Shown in pieces: positions 33,865 to 42,016 of a stretch of DNA of 64,000 bases. Every line of letters starts with the position of its first letter. The stretch's first letter is position 1. This DNA is from Geobacter sp. AOG2 (GTDB taxonomy: Bacteria > Desulfobacterota > Desulfuromonadia > Geobacterales > Pseudopelobacteraceae). Both the position numbers and the translations under genes were made by a program. The stretch lies in the NCBI RefSeq assembly GCF_019972295.1, contig NZ_BLJA01000001.1, positions 900,049 through 964,048 of the forward strand, in the 5' to 3' direction. The notes beneath the pieces are model-generated. The model had not been told where the DNA came from and did not search any database. It saw only the letters and a program-made list of their open reading frames with translations.

Positions 33865-35040
33865 TTATGATAGCCGCGACTTGAAATCCGCGTAGTCGAA
33901 GCTCCGCACGACCTTCAGTTGGCCGGTCTGCGGCTCAAAGGTGCAGATGGCCGGGTGCTGGATACCGTTGAAGGTGGTGGTCTTGACCATGGTGTAGTGG
34001 GCCATGTCCAAAAAGGCCAACCGGTCGCCCGTCTTCAGCGGCCGGTCGAAGGACCAGTCGCCGATGATGTCCCCCGCCAGGCAGGACGGACCGCCCAGAC
34101 GGTAGGTGTGGGCCTTTTCACCGGGATCGAAGCCGCCCTCGATATCGGGACGGTAGGGCATCTCCAGGATGTCCGGCATGTGGCAGGTGGCCGAGACGTC
34201 CAGGATGGCAATGTCCATCTGGTTGTGCACCACGTCCAGAACCTCGCCCACCAGGACGCCGGTGCCGATGGCGATGGCCTCGCCCGGCTCCAGATAGACA
34301 TCCAGGCCGTACTTCTCGCGGAAATACGTCACCAGTTCCACCAGGCCGTCGATGTCGTACCCTTCGCGGGTGATGTGGTGGCCGCCCCCCAGGTTGAGCC
34401 ACTTCATGCGGGGCAGGAACTCACCGAACTTTTCCTCGAACGCCCGTGCCGTCCGCTCCAGCGGTTCGAACAACTGCTCGCAGAGGGTATGGAAGTGCAG
34501 CCCCTCCACCCCTTCCAGGGACCGCCCCTCGAATTCCGCCCGCGGGATGCCCAACCGCGACGTCGGTGCACAGGGGTCGTAGATGGGGGTGTGTCCCTCG
34601 GAGTGTTCGGGATTGACCCGCAGGCCGATGGAAACCCGTCCCCGTTCCTTCTCCCACAGGGGCCGGAAGCGCTCCAACTGGTTGAAAGAATTGAAGACCA
34701 GATGGTTGGAGATGGGCAGCAGTTCCGCAACGTCGCTCAACTTAAAGGCCGCGGCGAAGCTGTGCACCTCGCGTCCGAACTCCTCCCGCCCCAGGCGCGC
34801 CTCCCAGGGGGAACTGGCGCAGACGCCATGCAGGGTTTCACGGATGATGGGGAACACGCTCCACATGGAGAAGGCCTTCATCGCCATGAGGATCTTGGCC
34901 CCGCTGCGCTTCTGCACCTCGTCCAGAATGGCCAGGTTGTGGCGCAGCCTGCCCAGGTCCACCACATAGGCCGGGGAGGGGGCGAGTTCAAGGATTTTGT
35001 CGATGTCGATACCGGTCACAGTATAAACCTTTTTTGACAT
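33865..35040 (-). CDS. nspC: Carboxynorspermidine/carboxyspermidine decarboxylase
   Basis: This PLP enzyme of the alanine-racemase-like fold removes CO2 from carboxy(nor)spermidine to form (nor)spermidine. The 391 aa from ATG 35040 start MSKKVYTVTGIDIDKILELA. The PLP lysine is in ILMAMKAFSMWSVFP. Other family segments are VCASSPWEARLGREEFG, FHTLCEQLFEPLERTARAFE, KWLNLGGGHHITREGYDID and YLEPGEAIAIGTGVLVGEVL. It is the third gene of the minus-strand set speA, carboxynorspermidine synthase, nspC. With only putrescine as likely acceptor, spermidine via carboxyspermidine is the more probable product. Confidence 0.94.
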   Translation of the reverse strand: MSKKVYTVTGIDIDKILELAPSPAYVVDLGRLRHNLAILDEVQKRSGAKILMAMKAFSMWSVFPIIRETLHGVCASSPWEARLGREEFGREVHSFAAAFKLSDVAELLPISNHLVFNSFNQLERFRPLWEKERGRVSIGLRVNPEHSEGHTPIYDPCAPTSRLGIPRAEFEGRSLEGVEGLHFHTLCEQLFEPLERTARAFEEKFGEFLPRMKWLNLGGGHHITREGYDIDGLVELVTYFREKYGLDVYLEPGEAIAIGTGVLVGEVLDVVHNQMDIAILDVSATCHMPDILEMPYRPDIEGGFDPGEKAHTYRLGGPSCLAGDIIGDWSFDRPLKTGDRLAFLDMAHYTMVKTTTFNGIQHPAICTFEPQTGQLKVVRSFDYADFKSRLS

Positions 35041-35100
35041 GAAGGCGTTGAAGCCAAAAGATGCCCGTTGTTGATAAGATCGGTTTTTTCCACAAGAAAT

Positions 35101-35215
35101 GTCAGATTTGCGATGATGACGGTGCCGGCGACGAGGAGGCGAGAGAGGCGTAGCAGCGCTACGTCGATGAGCCTCCGCAGGAGCCGGTGCCGTCAGGGCG
35201 CAAATATGGCGTTTC
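35101..35215 (+). repeat. Third repeat family, copy 1 (~115 bp)
   Basis: The sequence runs from GTCAGATTTGCGATGATGAC to AGGGCGCAAATATGGCGTT, with the palindromic GGCGTAGCAGCGCTACG in the centre. It matches the reverse complement of 36430-36548. It abuts the stop codon of the carboxynorspermidine synthase gene. Confidence 0.85.
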
Positions 35216-36412
35216 TCACAGTTCCGGCCAATCTCCCCCGTCCACGACCACCGTCGGCAGTCCCATGGGTCCCAACACATCAAGGAACAACTCCGGGTCG
35301 AACTGCTCCATGTTCCAGACGCCGGGGCTGTGCCATTTGCCGGTGAGCATCATGATGGCGCCCACCACGGCCGGCACGCCGGTGGTGTAGCTGATGGCCT
35401 GGGATTGCACTTCCTTGTAGCAGGCCTCGTGGTCGCAGATGTTGTAGATATAGACCTGTTTGCGTTTGCCGTCCTTGAGGCCCCGGGCGATGACGCCGAT
35501 GCAGGTTTTGCCCTTGGTCAAGGGACCCAGGGAACCGGGGTCGGGCAGGAGCGCCTTCAAGAACTGGATCGGCACGATCTTCTGGCCGTTGTACTCAACC
35601 TCGTCGATGCGGGTCATCCCTACATTCTGCAGCACCTCCAGATGCTTCAGGTAGTTGTCCGAGAAGGTCATCCAGAACTGGGCCTTTTTGATGGTGGGGA
35701 TATGCTTGACCAGGGACTCCATCTCCTCGTGATAGAGACGATAGATGTTCATGGGGCCGATGCCGTCGGGAAAGTCGAAGACCCGCTTGGTGGAGAGCGG
35801 CGGCGTCTCCATGAAGCGGCCGTTTTCCCAGTGGCGGCAGGTGGCGGTCACCTCGCGGATGTTGATCTCCGGGTTGAAGTTGGTGGCGAAGGGCTGGCCG
35901 TGGGACCCGGCGTTGGCGTCGATGATGTCGATCTCCAGGACCTCGTCCAGATATTTTTTGGCCGCCAGGGCGGTGTAGACGTTGGTCACGCCCGGATCGA
36001 AGCCGGAGCCCAAAAGCGCCATGATCCCGGCCTGCTTGAACCGCTCCTGGTAGGCCCACTGCCAGGAGTATTCGAATTTGGCGGTGTCCAGCGGTTCGTA
36101 GTTGGCGGTGTCCAGGTAATCCACGCCGGTCTCCAGGCAGGCATCCATGATGTGCAGGTCCTGGTAAGGCAGGGCAACGTTGATTACCAGTTTCGGCTGT
36201 TCCTTTTTGATCAACGCGACCAGTTCGGGCACGTTGTCGGCGTCTACTTGGGCGGTGGCCACCGGCGTCGCTATCTGGGCCGCAATGGCGTCGCATTTGG
36301 ACTTGGTGCGGGAGGCCAGGGTGATCTCGCTGAAGATGTCCCGACGCTGGGCGCATTTGTGGGTCACAACCTGGCCGACGCCGCCGGCGCCGATGATGAG
36401 GACTTTGCTCAT
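35216..36412 (-). CDS. Carboxynorspermidine synthase (saccharopine dehydrogenase family)
   Basis: This NADPH-dependent enzyme condenses aspartate semialdehyde with a diamine (putrescine or diaminopropane) to carboxy(nor)spermidine. The 398 aa begin with the Rossmann motif MSKVLIIGAGGVGQVVTHKC and contain LVINVALPYQDLHIMDACLE, DYLDTANYEPLDTAKFEYSW, GSGFDPGVTNVYTALAAKKY and DIIDANAGSHGQPFATNFNP, typical of the Lys9-like carboxynorspermidine dehydrogenase group. Lysine-pathway saccharopine reductase is a possible alternative, but the neighbours speA and nspC favour the polyamine role. It is bracketed by two inverted copies of a ~115-bp repeat. Confidence 0.92.
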   Translation of the reverse strand: MSKVLIIGAGGVGQVVTHKCAQRRDIFSEITLASRTKSKCDAIAAQIATPVATAQVDADNVPELVALIKKEQPKLVINVALPYQDLHIMDACLETGVDYLDTANYEPLDTAKFEYSWQWAYQERFKQAGIMALLGSGFDPGVTNVYTALAAKKYLDEVLEIDIIDANAGSHGQPFATNFNPEINIREVTATCRHWENGRFMETPPLSTKRVFDFPDGIGPMNIYRLYHEEMESLVKHIPTIKKAQFWMTFSDNYLKHLEVLQNVGMTRIDEVEYNGQKIVPIQFLKALLPDPGSLGPLTKGKTCIGVIARGLKDGKRKQVYIYNICDHEACYKEVQSQAISYTTGVPAVVGAIMMLTGKWHSPGVWNMEQFDPELFLDVLGPMGLPTVVVDGGDWPEL

Positions 36413-36429
36413 GTAAATCTCCTTCCTGG

Positions 36430-36548
36430 GGGCGCAACGCCATATTCGCGCCCTAACGACACCGGTTCGTCGGCCTGCTCCTCGACGTAGCGCTGCTACG
36501 CCTGCGGGCCTGCCTCCTTACCATCGCCGTTATCATCGCGAATCTGAC
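36430..36548 (-). repeat. Third repeat family, copy 2 (inverted relative to copy 1)
   Basis: On the minus strand it reads GTCAGATTCGCGATGATAAC through to AGGGCGCGAATATGGCGTT. It is 18 bp upstream of the carboxynorspermidine synthase start, in the leader of that gene. Confidence 0.85.
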
Positions 36549-36583
36549 GCTGCTCAGCTTGGTTACATAGTGAAAAATGATAC

Positions 36584-36615
36584 TACGGGCATTCGCCGGC
36601 CGGCGCAATGCCCGT
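36584..36615 (-). terminator. Strong hairpin, possible terminator of speA
   Basis: ACGGGCATTCGCCGG and CCGGCGCAATGCCCGT form a near-perfect hairpin with one bulge. On the minus strand it is followed by an AT-rich stretch with five T residues. It lies between speA and the next gene, beyond MITE copy 4. Confidence 0.5.
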
Positions 36616-36722
36616 AACAAAACTTTAACATTAACATGAATTCGTGATGCCGGGATGTCACAGTGTCCGACGGAGGCGTCACGAATTCAGAATTTAGTGT
36701 ATTAAGAGGTTGTTGAATGCTC

Positions 36723-36843
36723 AGGTTGTTCAAAAATAGTCAGATCGTCGCACCCGCAGAAAGACCCGCGGAGGCGTAGCAGCGCTACGCCGCACAAGGC
36801 GGCTTTCGAGGATGGCGGCGAGATGGCTGTTTTTCAACAACCT
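36723..36843 (+). repeat. MITE-like repeat, copy 4 (121 bp)
   Basis: AGGTTGTTCAAAAATAGTCA to GGCTGTTTTTCAACAACCT with the GGCGTAGCAGCGCTACGCC centre. An outer half-repeat (AGAGGTTGTTGAATGCTC, about 36705-36722) lies to the left. It ends 8 bp after (below) the speA stop codon. Confidence 0.92.
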
Positions 36844-36851
36844 GTCAAACG

Positions 36852-38759
36852 TTATTCGCCCAGATAGGTATAGCCCAAAAGCGTCCGGTCCAGAAGTTCG
36901 ATGAAGTGGCTGCTCTCCTCGATGGAGATCTTCCGCAGGGCGACGCTCTTCTCCAGATTGTCCCTGACATGCTTGAGGATCTCCGGCCCCTTGTACTGGA
37001 CGTACTTCAAACTCTCCCAGCAGGCATCGCCGTTGATCACGGTGTCGATCATGTAGCCGGTTTTCTTGTTGAAGGTGATGTGCACGGCATTGGTGTCGCC
37101 GAACAGGTTGTGCATGTCCCCCAGGATCTCCTGGTAGGCGCCGATGAGGAAGAAGCCGATGAAGTAGTCCTCTTCCTTGCGGATGCGGTGGAGCGGGAGG
37201 AACTTGGTTCTGCCGTTCTCGCCGACGAAACTGGTGATCTCGCCGTCCGAGTCGCAGGTGATATCGGCGATGGAGGCCATGACGTCCGGTTTCTGGTTGA
37301 GCCGTTGCAGCGGCATGATGGGGAAGAGCTGATCGATGGCCCAGGAGTCCGGGATCGACTGGAACAGGGAAAAATTGGCGAAATAGGTCTGGCGCAGGGC
37401 CAGCTGGAAGTTCTGCAACTCCTCGGGGATCGGCTTGATCTTCTCGACGATGCTGTTGATCTTTTTGATGATCTTGGAGTAGAGCCACTCGGCGATGGCG
37501 CGATCGTTGAGCGTCAGGTAGCCCAGGTTGAACAGGCTGACCGCCTCGTTGATCAGTTGCAGGGTGTCGTGGTAGTCCTCGCGCAGGGAGTAGCGGTCGA
37601 TGCTCTTGTAGATGTCCATGAGTTTCTTGACCGTGGGAGCCAGGTTTTCGGCCTGGGCCAGGATCTCCTCGAAATCGGGCATCAGGTTCTGGGTGTTGGT
37701 ATTGAGAACGTTGGTGACCAGCACCGAATAGTGGGCAACCGTGGCGCGGCCCGACTCGGAGATGATGTTGGGGCATTCGACCCCGGCCTCGTCGCAGATG
37801 TTCTTGATCTGGTAGATGACGTCGTTGGCGTACTCCTCCACGGTGTAGTTGACGCTGGAGAAGTAGCTGGACTTGGAGCCGTCGTAGTCGACCCCCAGGC
37901 CGCCGCCGATGTCGAGGAAGTCGATGCCGACTCCCAGTTTGCGCATCTCGGTGTAGATGCGGGTCCCCTCGATCAGGGCGGTCTTGATCTTGTCGATCTT
38001 GGTGATCTGGCTGCCGATGTGGAAATGGAGCAGCTTGACGCAGCCGAGCAGCCCGTTTTCCTCCAGCATGCGGATGGCGGCGATGATCTCGGACATGCGC
38101 AGGCCGAACTTGGCGTCCTCGCCGCCGGAGGTGGCCCATTTGCCGGTCCCCTTGGAGGAGAGCTTCACCCGGATGCCGAGTTTGGGCTGGATGCCGGTTT
38201 TTTTCGACAGCTCAATGATCTTTTCCAACTCGAACAGCTTTTCCACCGTCAGGGTGATGTCGTAGCCGATCTTGGTGGCGTAGAGTACGGTCTCTATATA
38301 TTCGGTATCCTTGTAGCCGTTGCAGAGGATCGGCAGGCCGTTGCCGGTGGAGATGGAGATGCCGGCGACCAACTCCGGCTTCGAGCCCACTTCCAGGCCG
38401 ATGTTGTAGCGTTTGCCGAAGTTGGCGATAGCCTCGACCACCTGGCGTTGCTGGTTGACCTTGATGGGGAAGAAGGTCTGGTACTTGGCCGGATAGTCGT
38501 TTTCCTGGATGGCGCTCTTGAACACGCGGTTGATGCTGGCGATCCGCCCCTGGAGCACGTCCATGAAGCGCAGCAGGATCGGGGGCTTGATCTTGCGCTT
38601 GATCAGGTCGTCGACCAGGGCGCGCAGGTCGATGGATTGCTTGGAACTGGAGGATGGGTGGACGCAGATGTTCCCCTTCTTGTTGACGGAGAACAGGTCG
38701 GCGCCCCAGTTGTCCATATTGTAGAGTTTTACGGACTCGTTAATTGACCAGCGTTCCAT
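36852..38759 (-). CDS. speA: Biosynthetic arginine decarboxylase
   Basis: PLP-dependent decarboxylase converting arginine to agmatine, the entry step of polyamine synthesis. The 635-aa protein is full-length for SpeA. Motifs: the N-terminal INESVKLYNMDNWGADLFSV, the PLP lysine in KYQTFFPIKVNQQRQVVEAI, FLDIGGGLGVDYDGS and SIPDSWAIDQLFPIMPLQRL. The downstream genes on the same strand, carboxynorspermidine synthase and nspC, continue the pathway after agmatine is converted to putrescine (agmatine deiminase and amidohydrolase are not in this window). It is separated from those genes by MITE copy 4, a hairpin and a third-family repeat. Confidence 0.96.
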   Translation of the reverse strand: MERWSINESVKLYNMDNWGADLFSVNKKGNICVHPSSSSKQSIDLRALVDDLIKRKIKPPILLRFMDVLQGRIASINRVFKSAIQENDYPAKYQTFFPIKVNQQRQVVEAIANFGKRYNIGLEVGSKPELVAGISISTGNGLPILCNGYKDTEYIETVLYATKIGYDITLTVEKLFELEKIIELSKKTGIQPKLGIRVKLSSKGTGKWATSGGEDAKFGLRMSEIIAAIRMLEENGLLGCVKLLHFHIGSQITKIDKIKTALIEGTRIYTEMRKLGVGIDFLDIGGGLGVDYDGSKSSYFSSVNYTVEEYANDVIYQIKNICDEAGVECPNIISESGRATVAHYSVLVTNVLNTNTQNLMPDFEEILAQAENLAPTVKKLMDIYKSIDRYSLREDYHDTLQLINEAVSLFNLGYLTLNDRAIAEWLYSKIIKKINSIVEKIKPIPEELQNFQLALRQTYFANFSLFQSIPDSWAIDQLFPIMPLQRLNQKPDVMASIADITCDSDGEITSFVGENGRTKFLPLHRIRKEEDYFIGFFLIGAYQEILGDMHNLFGDTNAVHITFNKKTGYMIDTVINGDACWESLKYVQYKGPEILKHVRDNLEKSVALRKISIEESSHFIELLDRTLLGYTYLGE

Positions 38760-38870
38760 AGGCCGTTTACCAACTTTCGTCGTTATTTGCAGGTACCCAT
38801 CGTACGTAACGGGATAGATAGCTCTTTACCCTAGTAATGTGTCGGCTGAGCGCGGATTTCAAAACAGATC

Positions 38871-38884
38871 GAACAAATTTGTTC
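38871..38884. promoter_or_regulatory. 14-bp perfect palindrome upstream of speA
   Basis: GAACAAATTTGTTC lies about 112 bp upstream of the speA start. The arms GAAC-N6-GTTC look like an operator for a dimeric regulator. It resembles but does not fit Gram-positive LexA boxes (GAAC-N4-GTTC). The function is unproven. Confidence 0.35.
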
Positions 38885-38933
38885 TTCTATTGAATATTCC
38901 TGCGTAAGTCAATCAAATAAAAAAATACGTGGG

Positions 38934-38990
38934 GCGGGGGACGAACCCGGGCCGCTTTCAAGGCGCCCGCTGCCCCGGATACCGCGAACT
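38934..38990 (-). other. Possible degenerate tRNA-Ser-like remnant
   Basis: On the minus strand the segment contains GGGCGCCTTGAAAGCGGCCC, like a tRNA-Ser(UGA) anticodon arm (loop CTTGAAA), followed by GGGTTCGTCCC and CCGCCCC. It lacks a 5' acceptor strand, a normal T-loop and CCA, so it is not a functional tRNA. The rest of 38760-39104 holds only the palindrome and the promoter listed separately. Confidence 0.25.
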
Positions 38991-39025
38991 TGGCCCGTGA
39001 TTGTGTCTACGCTCGAATGTGTGCC

Positions 39026-39054
39026 TTGACTTTGTCGTGGGGAATGTTTACCTT
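39026..39054 (+). promoter_or_regulatory. Candidate promoter of hsp20-lon
   Basis: TTGACT (39026-39031), a 17-bp spacer and TACCTT (39049-39054), about 50 bp upstream of the hsp20 start. The CCTTGAC could also be part of a heat-shock sigma-32 type -35 element, but no CCCCAT-type -10 is seen. Confidence 0.45.
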
Positions 39055-39104
39055 TCCAACAGTCAAAAAGTCCGTCCTATTAACGATGTGCGCAAGGTGG
39101 TTAT

Positions 39105-39545
39105 ATGCCGCGCTTTTCCCGCAGGCAACCGTTCCAGCAGGAACTCTTCGGTCGGCATCTCGGTGAGATTCGCGATCTGCTGGATGCCCTTGAACTTCGC
39201 GATGTCTTTGGCGAGGGTGAGAATCATCCGCCGGTGGATATGTACGAGACCTGCGACGAGATTGTCCTGGAATTCGATCTGCCCGGTTTCCGCGTCGAGG
39301 ACATCAGTCTGACGCAGCATGGCACGACCCTGGTGCTTGAGGCGCAGCGCCCTTGCGAGCAGGCCGACGACGGCGCCCGCTATGTCTGCCTCGAACGGAG
39401 TTACGGCCGTTTCCATCATGCGCTTCATATTCCCGGCTGTATTGATACATGCGCCATCAGGGCCGAATACCGCAACGGTGTTCTGCGGGTGAGATACCCC
39501 AAGTCCGGCGACCGGCAGGTAACGATAAAGGAGATACGAGATTGA
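39105..39545 (+). CDS. Small heat-shock protein (Hsp20/alpha-crystallin)
   Basis: The 146-aa chaperone starts at ATG 39105 after AAGGTGG. The alpha-crystallin domain (about residues 42-140) contains PPVDMYETCDEIVLEFDLPG, FRVEDISLTQHGTTLVLEAQ, ERSYGRFHHALHIPG and AEYRNGVLRVRYPK. It binds unfolded proteins as oligomers in the cytosol. Its TGA stop overlaps the TTG start of lon (TTGA), so chaperone and protease translation are coupled, which makes sense for protein quality control under stress. Confidence 0.95.
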   Translation: MPRFSRRQPFQQELFGRHLGEIRDLLDALELRDVFGEGENHPPVDMYETCDEIVLEFDLPGFRVEDISLTQHGTTLVLEAQRPCEQADDGARYVCLERSYGRFHHALHIPGCIDTCAIRAEYRNGVLRVRYPKSGDRQVTIKEIRD

Positions 39546-42016
39546 GCGAGATAGATAAAGACATGGAAAAAACTGATTCGGAGGACCTGAAGATCCCCGA
39601 GGTGCTGCCGCTTTTGCCGGTGCGCGATGTGGTGGTCTATCCCTTCATGATTATCCCGCTCTTCGTGGGGCGCGAGATGTCGGTCAAGGCCGTCGACAGC
39701 GCCCTGGCCGGAGACCGCATGATCCTCCTGGCCACCCAGCACGAGATCGGCGAGGAAGACCCCACGCCGGACAAGATCTATGAGGTCGGTACGGTCGCCA
39801 TGATCATGCGCATGCTCAAACTGCCGGACGGCAGGGTGAAGATCCTCGTCCAGGGGTTGAGCAAGGCCCGCATCACCGAGTATGTTACGGAGAAGCCGTT
39901 TCACACGGTACGGGTCGAGAAGATGGTCGATGCCCCCCTCCAGGACATCTCCCTGGAGACGGAGGCGTTGGTGCGCACCGTGCGCGAGCAGTTGACCAAG
40001 GTCATCGAGCTGGGCAAGCAGGTCTCCCCCGAGGTTATGGTGATTCTGGAGAATATCCAGGACCCCGGCAGCATGGCCGACCTGATCGCCAGCAACCTGG
40101 GATTGAAGGTGGCCGATGCCCAACAACTGCTGGAGATGAGCAACCCGATCCTGCGTCTGACCAAGGTCAACGACTTCCTGAACCGCGAGGTGGAACTGCT
40201 CAGCGTACAGGCGAAGATCCAGAGCGCCGCCCGCGAGGAGATGGGCAAGAACCAGCGGGAATACTATCTGCGGGAGCAGATGCGCGCCATTCAGCAGGAG
40301 TTGGGGGATGGTGAAGGCAAGGAGGAGATCGCCGAGATCAAAAAGGCCATCGAGACCGCCAAGATGCCCGAAGCGGCCCAGAAGGAAGCCCTCAAGCAAC
40401 TGAGCCGCCTGGAGAACATGCATCCGGACGCCGGTGAGGCGGGCATCATCCGCAGCTATCTGGACTGGCTGGTGGAACTCCCCTGGAGCAAGTCCAGCCG
40501 GGACAGCCTGGACATCGTCCGCGCCAAGGAGATCCTGGACGACGACCACTACTACCTGGACAAGATCAAGGAGCGCATCCTGGAGTTCCTGGCGGTGCGC
40601 AAGCTGAAGAAGAAGATGAAGGGGCCGATCCTGTGCTTCGTGGGCCCTCCGGGGGTCGGCAAGACCTCCCTGGGCAAATCCATCGCCCGGGCCATGAACC
40701 GCAAGTTCGTGCGCATATCCCTGGGCGGAGTGCGGGATGAGGCCGAGATCCGCGGCCACCGCCGGACCTACATCGGCGCCCTGCCGGGGCGCATCATCCA
40801 GGGGATGAAACAGGCGGGCACCAATAACCCGGTATTCATGCTGGACGAGTTGGACAAGTTGGGCTACGACTACAAGGGCGACCCGTCGTCGGCGCTGCTG
40901 GAGGTCTTGGACCCGGAGCAGAACCACTCGTTCTCCGACCACTACATCAATATGCCGTTCAACCTCTCCAACGTCATGTTCATCGCCACGGCCAACCAGA
41001 TCGACCCGGTGCCGTCGGCCCTGCGCGACCGCATGGAGGTCATCAACCTGGCCGGGTACACCGAGGAGGAGAAGCTGGAGATCGCCCGCCGCTACCTGGT
41101 GCCGCGCCAGATGAAGGAAAACGGCCTCAAGGCGAAGCATATCAGCTTCGATGACGACGCCATCAGCGAGATCATCTCCAAGTACACCCGTGAGGCCGGC
41201 TTGCGCAACCTGGAGCGGCAGATCGGCACGGTGTGCCGCAAGGTGGCGCGCAAAGTGGCCGAAGGAAGCTCGCGAGCCATCAAGGTCGGGGCCAAGAACC
41301 TGCACTCCTTCCTGGGCGCGCCCAAGTATCTGAGGGAAGAGGACCTGGACAAGAACGAGGTCGGCGTGGTCAACGGTTTGGCCTGGACGCCGGTGGGGGG
41401 CGAGATCCTGCATATCGAGGCCACCCTGATGAAGGGCAAGAGCGCCCTGACCCTGACCGGGCAGTTGGGGGACGTGATGAAGGAGTCGGTCCAGGCGGCT
41501 CACTCCTATATCCGCGCCCATGCAGACAACCTGCGCATCAACCCGGAGTTTTTTCAGGAGCACGAGATCCACGTCCATGTTCCGGCCGGCGCCATCCCCA
41601 AGGACGGCCCGTCGGCGGGCATCGCCATGACCACGGCGCTGGTGTCGGTCCTGACGCGCATCCCGGTCAAAAAGGACGTGGCCATGACCGGAGAGGTCAC
41701 CTTGCGGGGCAAGGTGCTTCCCATCGGCGGGCTCAAGGAAAAGATCCTGGCGGCGGTGCGCGCGCGGATGCGCATGGTCATCATCCCTGAACAGAACAAG
41801 AAGGATCTGGAGGATATCCCGGCCGAGATCCTCAAGAAGGTAAAGATCGTCCCGGTGCATGAGGTGGGCGAGGTCCTGAAGCTGGCCCTGGAGAAGTTTC
41901 CGCCGCCTGCGCCGTCAACCCCCAAGGAGCCTGCGAAAAAGTCGCGCACCGGCGAAGCCACCCCCAAGGTGCTGATGCGGCCCCGTAAGGAAATTTCGGC
42001 CGGGGCCCGGGGGTGA
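39542..42016 (+). CDS. lon: ATP-dependent protease La (Lon)
   Basis: TTG 39542 with AAGGAG 8 bp upstream gives 824 aa; ATG 39563 is the alternative, with a weaker site. The N-terminal LON substrate-binding domain begins LPLLPVRDVVVYPFMIIPLF. The AAA+ module has Walker A FVGPPGVGKTSLGKSIARAM and Walker B VFMLDELDKLG. The C-terminal protease has the catalytic Ser in PKDGPSAGIAMTTAL and Lys in LPIGGLKEKILAA. It degrades damaged and regulatory proteins in the cytosol. A Pro/Lys-rich tail of about 40 residues follows the protease domain. The stop overlaps thiL by 4 bp. Confidence 0.97.
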   Translation: MSEIDKDMEKTDSEDLKIPEVLPLLPVRDVVVYPFMIIPLFVGREMSVKAVDSALAGDRMILLATQHEIGEEDPTPDKIYEVGTVAMIMRMLKLPDGRVKILVQGLSKARITEYVTEKPFHTVRVEKMVDAPLQDISLETEALVRTVREQLTKVIELGKQVSPEVMVILENIQDPGSMADLIASNLGLKVADAQQLLEMSNPILRLTKVNDFLNREVELLSVQAKIQSAAREEMGKNQREYYLREQMRAIQQELGDGEGKEEIAEIKKAIETAKMPEAAQKEALKQLSRLENMHPDAGEAGIIRSYLDWLVELPWSKSSRDSLDIVRAKEILDDDHYYLDKIKERILEFLAVRKLKKKMKGPILCFVGPPGVGKTSLGKSIARAMNRKFVRISLGGVRDEAEIRGHRRTYIGALPGRIIQGMKQAGTNNPVFMLDELDKLGYDYKGDPSSALLEVLDPEQNHSFSDHYINMPFNLSNVMFIATANQIDPVPSALRDRMEVINLAGYTEEEKLEIARRYLVPRQMKENGLKAKHISFDDDAISEIISKYTREAGLRNLERQIGTVCRKVARKVAEGSSRAIKVGAKNLHSFLGAPKYLREEDLDKNEVGVVNGLAWTPVGGEILHIEATLMKGKSALTLTGQLGDVMKESVQAAHSYIRAHADNLRINPEFFQEHEIHVHVPAGAIPKDGPSAGIAMTTALVSVLTRIPVKKDVAMTGEVTLRGKVLPIGGLKEKILAAVRARMRMVIIPEQNKKDLEDIPAEILKKVKIVPVHEVGEVLKLALEKFPPPAPSTPKEPAKKSRTGEATPKVLMRPRKEISAGARG

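Noticed and set aside
36906-38747. 613-codon plus frame opposite speA
   Set aside because: Antisense of a complete arginine decarboxylase; Asp/Val-rich shadow composition.
39425-41860. 811-codon minus frame opposite lon
   Set aside because: Lon is complete on the plus strand; the minus frame is rich in His, Gln and Leu, as expected for an antisense shadow.
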